From Planctomycetales bacterium 10988 (GTDB taxonomy: Bacteria; Planctomycetota; Planctomycetia; Pirellulales; Pb10988), in contig CP043547.1 in assembly GCA_009664345.1 (NCBI GenBank), forward strand, positions 2,694,709 through 2,758,708: 64,000 nt of DNA, in the 5' to 3' direction. Shown here piece by piece: positions 43,550 to 52,221 of this stretch. The notes below the pieces were generated by a model, which had not been told where the DNA came from, ran no database searches, and saw only the letters and a program-made list of their open reading frames with translations. Numbering within the stretch: position 1 is the first letter of the stretch; each line of letters opens with the position of its first letter. Made by a program: the position numbers and the translations under genes.

Positions 43550-43633
43550 ACTTTCTCCTGATGGTCGTTTGTTCGAAATCGGTCAGCAATCATTCACTGA
43601 CGAAACGAGCAATGCATGATGAAAGATCAATCG

Positions 43634-44836
43634 CTAGGAACTACGACCTTGCTTCTTCTTGGGAGCTTTCGCTTGTTGCTCAAAATAAAATGTACCCTTT
43701 TTATTGGAAGTGACCACATCTAAAAGGCCGTCGCCATTGACATCAATCACTTCGAATTGGGTTCCGACGCCACTGTTGTGATCGAATAGATGAGCTGTCC
43801 ATTCAACGCTTCCGTCTTTTTGATTGGTTTCAAACCAGTACATTACCGCCGGATCGTTGCCGCCGGGATCACGACCACCGTGGGCCCAATGTCGCTTTCC
43901 AGTGACAAAGTCCATCACGCCATCTTGATTGATATCCGCGAGACAAAGCGAATGGGTTTGCGAAAAGGTTTTGGAAATTTCATGAGCAATCCAACCATCC
44001 GGCGTTTGTTCATGCCACCAAATTCCATAATCGTGGGCATTCGAGCAAAGAACATCTTGATCGCCATCGCCATCGAAATCATACGCGTGCATGTCAGAAC
44101 GCTTTTCTTGCGTCGGCACATGGAACGGAACCGCATGCCACGTCCAAGCCCCTTCCTTCCAATTTTCCGGTTGTTCCCACCAACCATGCGGAATGATCAC
44201 GTCATCACGGCCATCACCATTCACATCGCCAGTTCCTAAACCGTGATAGAATCGGTGGATACGCGGATGTCCTTCGGTAGAAATCACTTTCGTCTGCCAG
44301 GGAGCGGTCGGGTTTTCTGAAGGATAGGAAATCGCCATGCCTTCGCCCATCCCATGGATGAGTTCGCCCCGGCGGTCGCCATCGATGTCATTAAATTGGG
44401 GACTTTCGTCATTCGTTTCGGCGACCATGACATGCCGCTGCCAAGTGCTGTCGGTTTTGCCGGGGTTTTGATACCAAACGGTTTCTTGACCGGGAAATTC
44501 AACCACAATGAAATCGGGATAACCGTCTTGGTCCAGGTCTTCGGCGAAGTTATTGAAGGAACGGCTATATTTTTTGGGATCATGAGTTTGCGGCTCGGCG
44601 GCGATCGGGTGCATGTTCCAATTCGGGGCTTCAAACCAAGAATCCCCGGCGGCAATATCCAGCTTGCCATCTTGATTGAAATCAGCCACGGCGACCCCTT
44701 CGCTGCGGAACTTGCTTTCCAGAACATGTTTTTTGAAAGTAATTTCCCCGGCATCCGCGGAGGTTTCGACTTGACCGCCTGTCAAGAATGCCAACAAACA
44801 AACAACGCCCGCCCCGAAAGAACCCGCTCGCATCAT
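43634..44836 (-). CDS. Secreted FG-GAP/VCBS-repeat protein
   Basis: 400 residues. A signal peptide (SFGAGVVCLLAFLTGG) and then at least six FG-GAP/VCBS units, each with a Ca2+-binding-like D-x-D/N-x-D-G loop: VADFNQDGKLDIAAGD, EDLDQDGYPDFIVVE, NDIDGDRRGELIHG, GDVNGDGRDDVIIPHG, YDFDGDGDQDVLCS, ADINQDGVMDFVTG and IDVNGDGLLDVVTS. These build a beta propeller like that of integrin alpha subunits. Probably an exported carbohydrate- or surface-binding protein. GAGGTGA lies directly ahead of the ATG. It starts divergently from the DUF1501 gene. Confidence 0.9.
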   Translation of the reverse strand: MMRAGSFGAGVVCLLAFLTGGQVETSADAGEITFKKHVLESKFRSEGVAVADFNQDGKLDIAAGDSWFEAPNWNMHPIAAEPQTHDPKKYSRSFNNFAEDLDQDGYPDFIVVEFPGQETVWYQNPGKTDSTWQRHVMVAETNDESPQFNDIDGDRRGELIHGMGEGMAISYPSENPTAPWQTKVISTEGHPRIHRFYHGLGTGDVNGDGRDDVIIPHGWWEQPENWKEGAWTWHAVPFHVPTQEKRSDMHAYDFDGDGDQDVLCSNAHDYGIWWHEQTPDGWIAHEISKTFSQTHSLCLADINQDGVMDFVTGKRHWAHGGRDPGGNDPAVMYWFETNQKDGSVEWTAHLFDHNSGVGTQFEVIDVNGDGLLDVVTSNKKGTFYFEQQAKAPKKKQGRSS

Positions 44837-45040
44837 TCACCTCGCTTATGAAAAGAAGAACTCCTGAAACTCCGAACCTTCGCCGCCCGAAAGGAATTCC
44901 ATCAGTCAAAGATTCCAAAACTCTCGCCTTATGACAACATTCACAAAATCAAGCCCTAGTGTAGCGTTCGCATTTACGCTTCGAAAGGGAACCGACAACG
45001 AAAGGGAAATCGCGAGGTAAAACGGAAGAAGAAGGGACGA

Positions 45041-45220
45041 ATCGTGTTCGGTGTTCGGTTTTCAGTGTTCGGTACTCGGGGTGAATATCGGGAGCAGGTA
45101 AAGGAATCGCTCTTTGCGAAAATACATTATTAAAAGAATTTAAGTAGCGGCATTGGCAGGCGGAGCCTAATGGTGTTCACTGCGTGTACCGAACACTGAA
45201 AACCGAACACCGAACACGAT
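45041..45220. repeat. Perfect 35-bp inverted repeat around a 110-bp core
   Basis: The arms at 45041-45075 and 45186-45220 are exact reverse complements. Each arm is itself made of GTTCGGT-type units repeated three times (GTGTTCGGTGTTCGGTTTTC and so on). No open frame fills the core. It may be a MITE-like element or a long RNA hairpin. Confidence 0.8.
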
Positions 45221-45301
45221 CCATACCCCTGCGGTTGATGAAACCCCGCTCCGCGGCATTTCCCTGCCTTCCACAAATAAACACCTTTTGATGGAAAAGA
45301 T

Positions 45302-45331
45302 TTGACAAACGGTCGAAAAATCAGGTAGGAT
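45302..45331 (+). promoter_or_regulatory. Candidate housekeeping promoter
   Basis: TTGACA (45302-45307) and TAGGAT (45326-45331) are separated by 18 bp, with an overlapping TATAAG just after. It lies about 270 bp ahead of the DUF1501 start. Confidence 0.4.
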
Positions 45332-45601
45332 ATAAGTTGCACAGGCCTTTGACGGAGCAAACTTTTAGACAAGACAAAAACCTGCTCATGATCAAAGGGG
45401 GGCCGCTGTGCAATCCCTCCTCAAATGCCCCGTCTGCAATCTCTTAGAGTTCTCTCAAAGTCGTGAGATTTTGAATTGCTCGAATCTGCTTTGGCACCCG
45501 TGCGGACACGATTCTTTTCCCAGTTTCTCGCTGGGTTTGGATTTGCGAGGGAAAGGAAATAGCCCCAGCCAAGATTTCTCAAAGCGTGGGAGCGATCCAC
45601 T

Positions 45602-47077
45602 ATGTTCGTGGTCCCAGGACGCGTATCGCAATTTTGCGATAGTCTGTCTCGACGTGAGTTATTGCGAGTGGGCGGTTCGGCCGTATTAGGCTTGAACTTG
45701 GCTCAATTGTTGGAATTGAAGGATGCTCAGGCGGCTCGCACCAATGAATCGCCAGAATCCGCCCCTTCCGGACGTGGCTTCGGCAAAGCCAAAAGCGTGA
45801 TCTTGCTTTATCTGCAGGGCGGTCCCAGCCATCTCGATTTGTGGGACCCGAAAGAAAATGTACCGGATAACGTCCGTTCCGTTTTCAAGCCGATTTCGAC
45901 CTGTTTGCCCGGCGTGAAGTTCACCGAGCTTCTACCTCGCCTGGCTCAACAGCTCGATAAGACCTCGCTCATTCGCACGATGAGCTATACCCCCAACGGT
46001 CTGTTTAACCACACGGCTGCCATCTATCAAATGCTGACTGGCTACACCGCCGACAAAGTCAGCCCCTCGGGTCAGTTGGAACCCCCGTCGCCGAAGGACT
46101 TTCCAACGCTCGGTTCGAACATCATCCACCTGAAACCGCCGGAAGTCCCGATGTTGCCCTTTGTCGCCATGCCGCGACCTTTGCAAGAAAGTGGCGTCAT
46201 CAACAAAGGCGGAACCGCCGGATTCTTGGGCCGTGCCTACGATCCTTATTATCTTTTCCCACCGGGTGATGATATGGATATGAATAAGCTGGATAAAATC
46301 AACGTCGGGGATTTGGAGCTGCGGAAGGAAGTTACCTCCTCACGGCTCAATCGCCGGGCTCGCTTGCGTGACTTGATCAACCAAGGCATGCCACACGTTG
46401 ATAAAGCCGTCGAGTCCTATGATTTGGATTCTTATTACGAACAAGCACTTGGCCTGATCTCCTCCGGTCGTGCCCGTGAAGCCTTCAATCTGAAAGCCGA
46501 ATCGGACAAAACCCGCGACGATTATGGTCGGAATACGTTCGGACAAAGCTGCTTGCTGGCCCGTCGATTGATTGAAGCCGGAACTCGCTTTGTCGAAGTG
46601 AATTGGCCCAAGGTCGCCAATAGCGACAACCATTCGTGGGACACGCACAAAGGTTTGAGCAAACGGCTCAAGGACCAAGCCTCCCCGCTGTTGGACAATG
46701 GACTTTCGGCATTGCTGGAAGACCTTGATCAACGCGGACTTCTTGACGAAACCCTCGTGGTAGCGGTCGGAGAATTTGGCCGTAGTCCGCAACGTGGTGT
46801 CAGTACTTCCGGAAATAACAATACCGATGATGGCCGCGATCACTGGCCTTATTGTTATACCGCTGTTGTCGCTGGTGCCGGGATGAAGCGAGGATTCGTC
46901 CTCGGCAAGTCGGACGCTACCGGCTCCGCCCCGTTGAACGATCCCGTTCATCCGACCGATTTGCTGGCCACGATTTATCACAGTGTTGGCATCAAGCCGG
47001 AGACGATTGTCTACAACCACCTCAATCAACCGCGTGAGTTAGTCAAAGGCCATGTCGTGAGCAAACTGCTCGCTTAG
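45602..47077 (+). CDS. Tat-exported DUF1501 protein
   Basis: 491 residues. The N-terminus has a twin-arginine motif ([19 protein letters not shown]). The DUF1501 domain (sulfatase/alkaline-phosphatase-like fold) shows [58 protein letters not shown]-like [44 protein letters not shown] and the final [20 protein letters not shown]1501 proteins are abundant in planctomycetes and usually pair with DUF1549/DUF1553 proteins; no such partner lies next to this one. GGGAG lies ahead of the ATG. Enzymatic role unknown. Confidence 0.93.
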   Translation: MFVVPGRVSQFCDSLSRRELLRVGGSAVLGLNLAQLLELKDAQAARTNESPESAPSGRGFGKAKSVILLYLQGGPSHLDLWDPKENVPDNVRSVFKPISTCLPGVKFTELLPRLAQQLDKTSLIRTMSYTPNGLFNHTAAIYQMLTGYTADKVSPSGQLEPPSPKDFPTLGSNIIHLKPPEVPMLPFVAMPRPLQESGVINKGGTAGFLGRAYDPYYLFPPGDDMDMNKLDKINVGDLELRKEVTSSRLNRRARLRDLINQGMPHVDKAVESYDLDSYYEQALGLISSGRAREAFNLKAESDKTRDDYGRNTFGQSCLLARRLIEAGTRFVEVNWPKVANSDNHSWDTHKGLSKRLKDQASPLLDNGLSALLEDLDQRGLLDETLVVAVGEFGRSPQRGVSTSGNNNTDDGRDHWPYCYTAVVAGAGMKRGFVLGKSDATGSAPLNDPVHPTDLLATIYHSVGIKPETIVYNHLNQPRELVKGHVVSKLLA

Positions 47078-47106
47078 GCAAAACTGATTGAACAGATGAA
47101 GCTAGC

Positions 47107-47143
47107 AAGGCGGCTTTCTTTCCCAAGAGAGTCGCCTTTTTTC
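47107..47143 (+). terminator. Terminator after the DUF1501 gene
   Basis: AAGGCGGCTTTCTT and AAGAGAGTCGCCTT pair with a few mismatches around TCCC, followed by TTTTCG. It lies 30 bp past the stop. Confidence 0.75.
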
Positions 47144-47310
47144 GTTAGAGCGTCTGCTAGGATACAGACAAAATGAATGCGGCCTAGTAGACAATGCCGG
47201 GGGAACTCCCTACAAAAAGGCGTGACCTCATCGATGGTCTAACTACAAGAGAAGGACCATCTTATCGTTTGCGTATGATCGTTTTTCTACTATTAGAATG
47301 AGAGCAACCT

Positions 47311-48537
47311 ATGCTTACTTCCCCCCTGTTCCGTTGGTCCACAGCAGCCGCGTTGGCCTGTTGCTTGGGCACGTTCGAAGCTCAGGCCCAGCAGCCCGAC
47401 CAACCTGAAACTGCCAAACAGCAGCAATCCCAAAAACCCGAAGCCGCCAAAAAGAACCAATCGGCCAAAAAACAACCTGCCAAACGTAAGCCGAAAGCAA
47501 TGTTCCCGGCGATCACCGTGCCGGCAGAAGGTGGCACGGACTATGCTTTGCAAGGTGAATATGTCGGAACCTACACCGATGATGGCATTGAAGAAGAAAA
47601 AGTCGGCTATCAAGTCGTCGCCTTGAGCGATGGCAAGTTCCGCATCGTTGGCTATCGAGGCGGCCTCCCCGGCGATGGCTACAATGGCGAACCGATCCTG
47701 TCCGCCGAAGGAGAAATGAACCAAGAGGGCAAAGTCCTCTTCACTCACGAAGAAGGAGCCGCCGTCCTCGATGAAGATGGCATCTCGATCCATCCCCCCG
47801 GTGGTGGCGTCGCGGTCGGTCATGCCAAGTCGGTTCTTCGCCGCAGCCCGACTTTAGGCAAAGAACCTCCCAAAGGAGCCGTTGTCCTGTTCAATGGCAA
47901 GTCCGCTAATAAGTTTGTCGATGGGCAAATGACCGAAGAGAATTGTTTAAAAGTTGGCACGCAAACAAAGCGGACTTTCGGCGATTTCGAATTGCATCTT
48001 GAATTCAAAACCCCCTTCATGCCGACAGCGACCGGACAACGTCGCGGCAACAGTGGTGTTTATCTCCAAGGTCGTTATGAAGTGCAAGTCCTCGATTCCT
48101 TCGGTTGCGAAGGTCTCGACAATGAATGCGGAGGGATTTACAAGCAAGCGACTCCGAAAGTCAATATGTGCTTCCCGCCGCTGACTTGGCAAACGTATGA
48201 CATTACTTTCACTGCGGCGAAGTTCGATAAAGACGGCAAAAAGACCGACAACGCCCGCGTGAATGTCTTACACAATGGCGTTCTCATTCATGATGATGTC
48301 GAATTGACTACTGGCACCCAAGGCGGTCCGCTGAAGGAAGAAAGTACCGAACTCGGCCCGATCTACTTCCAAAGTCATACCGAAGACCCAGTGGTTTACA
48401 ACAACATATGGATCGTCGATAAGAGCAAGCAGAAGAAGAACAACAAACAAGCTTCGATGAAAAAGAAGCAACAACAATCTCAAGATCAGCAGAAGCCGAA
48501 CAAGAAAAACAAAAAAGACAAACCGGCCCAAGGTTAG
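47311..48537 (+). CDS. Secreted DUF1080 protein with an extra N-terminal domain
   Basis: 408 residues, the longest of the four DUF1080 proteins here. Signal peptide (FRWSTAAALACCLGTFEAQA), then a K/Q/P-rich linker. A beta-rich domain of about 110 residues follows (TDYALQGEYVGTYTDDGIEE...YRGGLPGDGYNG). The DUF1080 domain begins around 190 (GAVVLFNGKSANKFVDGQMT) and includes GNSGVYLQGRYEVQVLDSFG, GIYKQATPKVNMCFPPLTWQTYDITF and ARVNVLHNGVLIHDDVELTG-like strands. The tail is a K/Q/N-rich 35-residue stretch. The extra domain recurs in planctomycete DUF1080 proteins, to my knowledge without a function. Closed by a terminator at 48572. Confidence 0.88.
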   Translation: MLTSPLFRWSTAAALACCLGTFEAQAQQPDQPETAKQQQSQKPEAAKKNQSAKKQPAKRKPKAMFPAITVPAEGGTDYALQGEYVGTYTDDGIEEEKVGYQVVALSDGKFRIVGYRGGLPGDGYNGEPILSAEGEMNQEGKVLFTHEEGAAVLDEDGISIHPPGGGVAVGHAKSVLRRSPTLGKEPPKGAVVLFNGKSANKFVDGQMTEENCLKVGTQTKRTFGDFELHLEFKTPFMPTATGQRRGNSGVYLQGRYEVQVLDSFGCEGLDNECGGIYKQATPKVNMCFPPLTWQTYDITFTAAKFDKDGKKTDNARVNVLHNGVLIHDDVELTTGTQGGPLKEESTELGPIYFQSHTEDPVVYNNIWIVDKSKQKKNNKQASMKKKQQQSQDQQKPNKKNKKDKPAQG

Positions 48538-48571
48538 TTTTCTTTCGTTTCGAACTTGCTTCACGCATAAC

Positions 48572-48610
48572 AAGTCGGGTCTTCTCTACGAGGAAGGCTC
48601 GGCTTTTTTC
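48572..48610 (+). terminator. Terminator after the DUF1080 gene
   Basis: AAGTCGGGTCTTC pairs with GAAGGCTCGGCTT (several G-U pairs) around TCTACGAG, followed by TTTTTCG. It lies 35 bp past the stop; its right side overlaps the 3' end of the convergent gene at 48586. Confidence 0.7.
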
Positions 48611-48999
48611 GTAGGTGAATCTGTGCTTGCTCCAAAATAAGCGAGTGTCTCCGGAAAGCTCAACGCCCGAAACATCCAGAGCGTAAGCAGAAAAGTGACA
48701 CCGGAAAGAATCATCACCAAGACATAAGAGGGGAGATGCCGAACTTCTCCGAACATCAAAAAGATCAACACAACGAGCGGTAAAAGCAGGAGGACGATGC
48801 CCAAGAGAAATAAACCTGCATATCGCCAAAAGCCCCTCCCGGTCAGCAGCCCCGGTCCAATCAATAATCCGGCAAGTCCTAGGTTGATCGAAATGGCCCC
48901 TTGCGACCATTCCACAATCATTTGTCCTAGCGACAGGATGCCTCCTACGAAGAAGAGAATCGCCAAGATCCAGACCGTTCGCGGGATTGGAGAAGGCAT
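48586..48999 (-). CDS. Small integral membrane protein of unknown family
   Basis: 137 residues from the ATG at 48999, which has AGGA 5 nt ahead; the frame extends to 49092 without a better start. Four hydrophobic helices: TVWILAILFFVGGILSLGQM, SINLGLAGLLIGPGLL, YAGLFLLGIVLLLLPLVVLI and VLVMILSGVTFLLTLWMF. The tail is short and polar (ASTDSPTKKAEPSS). I do not recognise the family. It converges on the DUF1080 gene and its 3' end overlaps that gene's terminator. Confidence 0.6.
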   Translation of the reverse strand: MPSPIPRTVWILAILFFVGGILSLGQMIVEWSQGAISINLGLAGLLIGPGLLTGRGFWRYAGLFLLGIVLLLLPLVVLIFLMFGEVRHLPSYVLVMILSGVTFLLTLWMFRALSFPETLAYFGASTDSPTKKAEPSS

Positions 49000-49358
49000 A
49001 CCATTCCTGGGTACATCGAAAGAGGGGATTCGAGGGTTTGCTCCCCACTCCAAATCCAAGTTGAGCGGGAGAAAATCTCGAAAATAAAGCAAAAGCTACT
49101 TTTTTCTTTCACACATTCCTTATAATAACGGATCGCCTAAACTTTGTCAGGCAGGGTGGTAAACCTATCTGTTTTCCCAGAAAAAAGAGACTTTGGGATC
49201 GTCCTTTTTGGAGGGAATCGAGGGGCGGAAAAACCTGAGCATTTTCAGAAGAGAGGGAATATCCCCTAGACATCCGCAACTTGGGAAAGAAAAATAGGCT
49301 AAGAGATCGAGTGTGTAACCCTATTCGACGAACCACTTCAACAGCAGGAAGCCAAACG
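49000..49358. other. Spacer before the FlgM-like ORF
   Basis: About 360 bp that should hold the promoters of the leftward membrane-protein gene and the rightward FlgM-like gene. I see no further gene or strong hairpin in it. Confidence 0.45.
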
Positions 49359-49523
49359 ATGGATGCGGAAGAGTCGGCCACACAACGATCCATTCGCTTG
49401 GCAAAGATCAAACAAGAAATTCAGTCAGGAGATTACGAGACCCCAGATAAATGGAATCTAGCTATTGAGCGTCTTTTAGATCGTTTGCAACAAAATTCCG
49501 AGGAAACTCACCGAACCCGATGA
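49359..49523 (+). CDS. Small FlgM-like (anti-sigma-28-like) protein
   Basis: 54 residues from the ATG at 49359, with AGGAAG about 10 nt ahead; upstream in-frame codons add no family match. The core IRLAKIKQEIQSGDYETPD followed by KWNLAIERLLDRLQQNSEE resembles the C-terminal part of FlgM (R-x-x-I-x-x-x-I-x-x-G-x-Y then an amphipathic helix that binds sigma-28). It is shorter than most FlgM proteins, lacking the disordered N-terminal half. The next gene downstream encodes a protein related to the flagellar export gate FlhA, which strengthens the call. No other flagellar gene is in the window. Confidence 0.5.
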   Translation: MDAEESATQRSIRLAKIKQEIQSGDYETPDKWNLAIERLLDRLQQNSEETHRTR

Positions 49524-49789
49524 GCTTTGATTGCCACCGATCTAATAGCGGCCTGGATTAGAAAGCAACGATTTCATTTCGAGCTTTTTTACAGTCGAAG
49601 GACAAAACGTATTGGTCTTTCACCTCCTCAAGGTGTCTTTCTGATAGGTTTATTGAGGTAACTTCGACTCTTTATCCAATTGGAACTTGCTTCCCCTCTG
49701 CGGCCGGCTGGGCTCAAGAGGGAGAAGGCAGCTAAAGATGCCCCTCTTTATGCCGGAAGAGGATCATTTCAGCGGGAGAATTTTGCGTA

Positions 49790-51214
49790 ATGTCCGCGGA
49801 TTTCTATTCGATGCTCAATCGCTACGTAGGTCGACGAATCTGTTTGACCTTGCATGGCCAGACAAACATCTGGGGAAAAGTTGCCGCCGTTTATTATGAT
49901 GGCCTGCGACTCTCTCAAGCGATCGTCTCCACCGACTTCGATAGCTACACGGGTTTCGACCAACCGATCAGCGCCCGCGGAGAACCTTCTTCGCGAGAAA
50001 CAATGGTCCACGTCAATCAGATTTTGGCCGTTACTTGTCTTGAAGAAGACCTGCCGGAAGTGGAAGAAAGCCCTTCGCAAACGGCATCCAATGCTGAAAA
50101 ACCACTTGTTGTCGAAACCCTGGTCCTTGAAGTCGGCTCGGCCCTGTATGAGTCGCTTTCCAAGGAAAAAGAAGAAAGCTTCGAAGATCAAACGTCCGCT
50201 CTGCGTCAACGGATCGCCTCGGATTTGGGGTTGTTCTTGCCTGATTGGCGTTTGCAAAAGTCGAAACAACTCGAAGAGGATGAATTCGTCGTCAAAGTCC
50301 GAGGGGTTCGCGTCGGAAAAGGGACCGTTTTTCCCAAACGTTTCCTGGCTTTGGCCCGCCGTCCTTTTCTCAAGCCCCTTGCAACCGAATCGGTCGCACC
50401 TTCGTTACTGCCGTATGGCGTCACCGGGTGGTGGATTCGCCGTCCCGAACGGGAGATGGCGGAAGCCCATGGCTATGAAGTCCTTGATATGGTTGGCTTC
50501 TTGGTTTTGCATCTGGAAGAGATTGTGCGGTTGAATGCGGCCCGACTCTTTGGCCGACAGCAGTTGCAAGAACTTCTCGATCAAACCCGAACGATCGCCC
50601 CTTCGTTGGTGGAAGAAGTCATTCCTGAGATGCTTTCCCCGCGAAAATTGCAAAAAGTTCTGCGACTTTTGCTGCGTGAACAAGTCCCTGTTCGCGATAT
50701 GGAAACGATTCTGGAAACGATCAGCGATTGGCAACACGAAGTCCGTGAACCGCGTGAACTGGCGGATAAACTCCGCTTGGCTCTTGCCTCGGTCTTGGTC
50801 GAACGCTGCCAAAATGAACAAAACACTTTAGAAGTGATCCTCCTCGATCCGGCTTTGGAAAGTGCCCTATCTCGGCTGTTGCGAAATGTGAACCGAAGCG
50901 TTGGGATGACCTTGGGACTTACTCCCAAGCAGCGATCCGTTCTGCTTTCCGCTTTGGAAGAAGAGTTGGAAGAGGCCCAAATTCAAGGCCGGTCTCAGGT
51001 TGTGCTGACTTCTGCCCGCTTGCGTTCACCGCTGTGGCAGTTGCTTTCTTCTCGCTTGCCGCATTGCCATGTACTCAGCCACGAGGAAGTCGAGCAATCC
51101 GGGGAGCACATGGAATCCACCGGCATGGTCTTTCACACGGAAGGCTTTCCCGCGGACGAACCGATCGAGAAAGAACCCACCTTTCGAGAATCGACGCCTG
51201 CCCGGAAAAAGTAG
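49790..51214 (+). CDS. Soluble FlhA-C-like (FHIPEP) protein with Sm-like N-terminus
   Basis: 474 residues, no membrane helix. Residues 1-88 resemble an LSm-type barrel (LNRYVGRRICLTLHGQTNIW, then a closing VHVNQILAVTCLE). From 108 to 434 it follows the cytoplasmic domain of FlhA/EscV: LVLEVGSALYESL; RQRIASDLGLFLPDWRL; VVKVRGVRVGKGTVFPKR; TGWWIRR; AHGYEVLDMVGFLVLHLEEIV; LFGRQQLQELLDQ; PSLVEEVIPEMLSPRKLQKV; REQVPVRDMETILETISDW; and VVLTSARLRSPLWQLLSSRL. The eight-helix membrane part of FlhA is absent. FlhA-C normally docks export substrates at the type III gate; this form cannot form a gate and may be a chaperone-docking or regulatory factor. GGGAG lies ahead of the ATG. The TrmH gene begins 49 bp downstream. 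Confidence 0.8.
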   Translation: MSADFYSMLNRYVGRRICLTLHGQTNIWGKVAAVYYDGLRLSQAIVSTDFDSYTGFDQPISARGEPSSRETMVHVNQILAVTCLEEDLPEVEESPSQTASNAEKPLVVETLVLEVGSALYESLSKEKEESFEDQTSALRQRIASDLGLFLPDWRLQKSKQLEEDEFVVKVRGVRVGKGTVFPKRFLALARRPFLKPLATESVAPSLLPYGVTGWWIRRPEREMAEAHGYEVLDMVGFLVLHLEEIVRLNAARLFGRQQLQELLDQTRTIAPSLVEEVIPEMLSPRKLQKVLRLLLREQVPVRDMETILETISDWQHEVREPRELADKLRLALASVLVERCQNEQNTLEVILLDPALESALSRLLRNVNRSVGMTLGLTPKQRSVLLSALEEELEEAQIQGRSQVVLTSARLRSPLWQLLSSRLPHCHVLSHEEVEQSGEHMESTGMVFHTEGFPADEPIEKEPTFRESTPARKK

Positions 51215-51263
51215 AACGCTCTAAAGCCGTTGTTTTCAAACAAGTTACAGAGAGCCTGTTGCT

Positions 51264-52100
51264 TTGAATCAAGATCACTCTCCCCTTTCTCACTCCTACG
51301 CTCCTACAATCCGCAGTTTGCAAAATCCCCGCGTTAAAAAAGCGGTGAAGCTCCGCACACGTTCCGGTCGGCGGGATCAGGCACGTTTTCTCATTGATGG
51401 TATTCGCGAAATCTCCAGGGCATTGGCGGAAGGTTGGCCGCTGGAAACCATATTTCTTCTGGAGACAAATCAACAGGAATCGACCTGCCGCAAGCTCTGT
51501 GAGGAAGCAATCGCCGGTGGTGCGACGATCCAACCGGTGACCGACCCGGTCTTTGCCAAGCTGGCTTTTGGGGAACGCAACGAAGGCATCCTTGCCGTTG
51601 CGATGATGCAAGCTAGGAATTTAAAAGACCTTACGATTGCTGATCCGCCGCTGCTTGGGATTTTGGAACAAGTCGAAAAGCCGGGAAACTTGGGAGCCGT
51701 TGCCCGCAGCGCCGATGGAGCAGGGGTTTCCGGTTTGATCTTTGCCGACTGCGTGACGGACTGGACCAACCCCAACGCGATTCGAGCCAGCATGGGAACC
51801 CTTTTTCGCCTTCCTCTGGCAACCGCAACCACCGCGGAAACCCTCACTTGGCTGCAAGACCATCGCTTTCAAATCTGGGCGGCTCGCCTTGATTCGCAGG
51901 CCGTTCCTTATCATCAGATCGATTTTCGCCAACCCGGAGCGATCGTGCTGGGCAACGAAGCCCAAGGGCTGAGCGAGCGTTGGTCCGTTCCCGGCGTCAC
52001 TTCTATTCAAATCCCCATGAAGGGAATCGCGGATTCTTTGAACGTTTCCACCGCCGCAGCCGTTCTCTTCTATGAAGCCTGGCGTCAACGGAATTGCTGA
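51264..52100 (+). CDS. TrmH/SpoU-family RNA 2'-O-methyltransferase
   Basis: 278 residues starting with a TTG at 51264, the first plausible start after the previous stop. The N-terminal substrate-binding domain (IRSLQNPRVKKAVKLRTRSGR, FLIDGIREISRALAEGWPLE) resembles the L30e-like domain of this family. The SPOUT catalytic domain has the three knot motifs: LEQVEKPGNLGAVARSADGAG (motif 1, Asn and Arg), IVLGNEAQGLSE (motif 2) and IPMKGIADSLNVSTAAAVLFYE (motif 3). It methylates a ribose 2'-OH in tRNA or rRNA with SAM; the target base is unknown. Probably co-transcribed with the FlhA-C-like gene upstream. Confidence 0.92.
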   Translation: MNQDHSPLSHSYAPTIRSLQNPRVKKAVKLRTRSGRRDQARFLIDGIREISRALAEGWPLETIFLLETNQQESTCRKLCEEAIAGGATIQPVTDPVFAKLAFGERNEGILAVAMMQARNLKDLTIADPPLLGILEQVEKPGNLGAVARSADGAGVSGLIFADCVTDWTNPNAIRASMGTLFRLPLATATTAETLTWLQDHRFQIWAARLDSQAVPYHQIDFRQPGAIVLGNEAQGLSERWSVPGVTSIQIPMKGIADSLNVSTAAAVLFYEAWRQRNC

Positions 52101-52221
52101 GAAGGAAACGCTCTGTAAGTTAGGTTTCTTTTTCCTTACAATTGCAATTCAAATGGATGCCCCTGCTTGTTGTCACGCGTCGACGCAACGACCTTCCCTT
52201 GTAAGTTAAGGATTCGAGGCA

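Larger units (their letters stand above)
44837..45601. other. Long divergent spacer with a perfect inverted repeat
   Basis: This 765-bp spacer lies between the VCBS and DUF1501 genes. It contains the inverted repeat at 45041-45220 and a candidate promoter at 45302-45331. A 93-codon frame from a GTG at 45408 overlaps the DUF1501 start and is not supported. Confidence 0.55.

Noticed and set aside
45408-45689. A 93-codon frame with KCPVCN and a purine-rich stretch ahead of a GTG
   Set aside because: It overlaps the DUF1501 start and Tat signal by 88 bp, has only one CxxC pair, and the rest is not protein-like.
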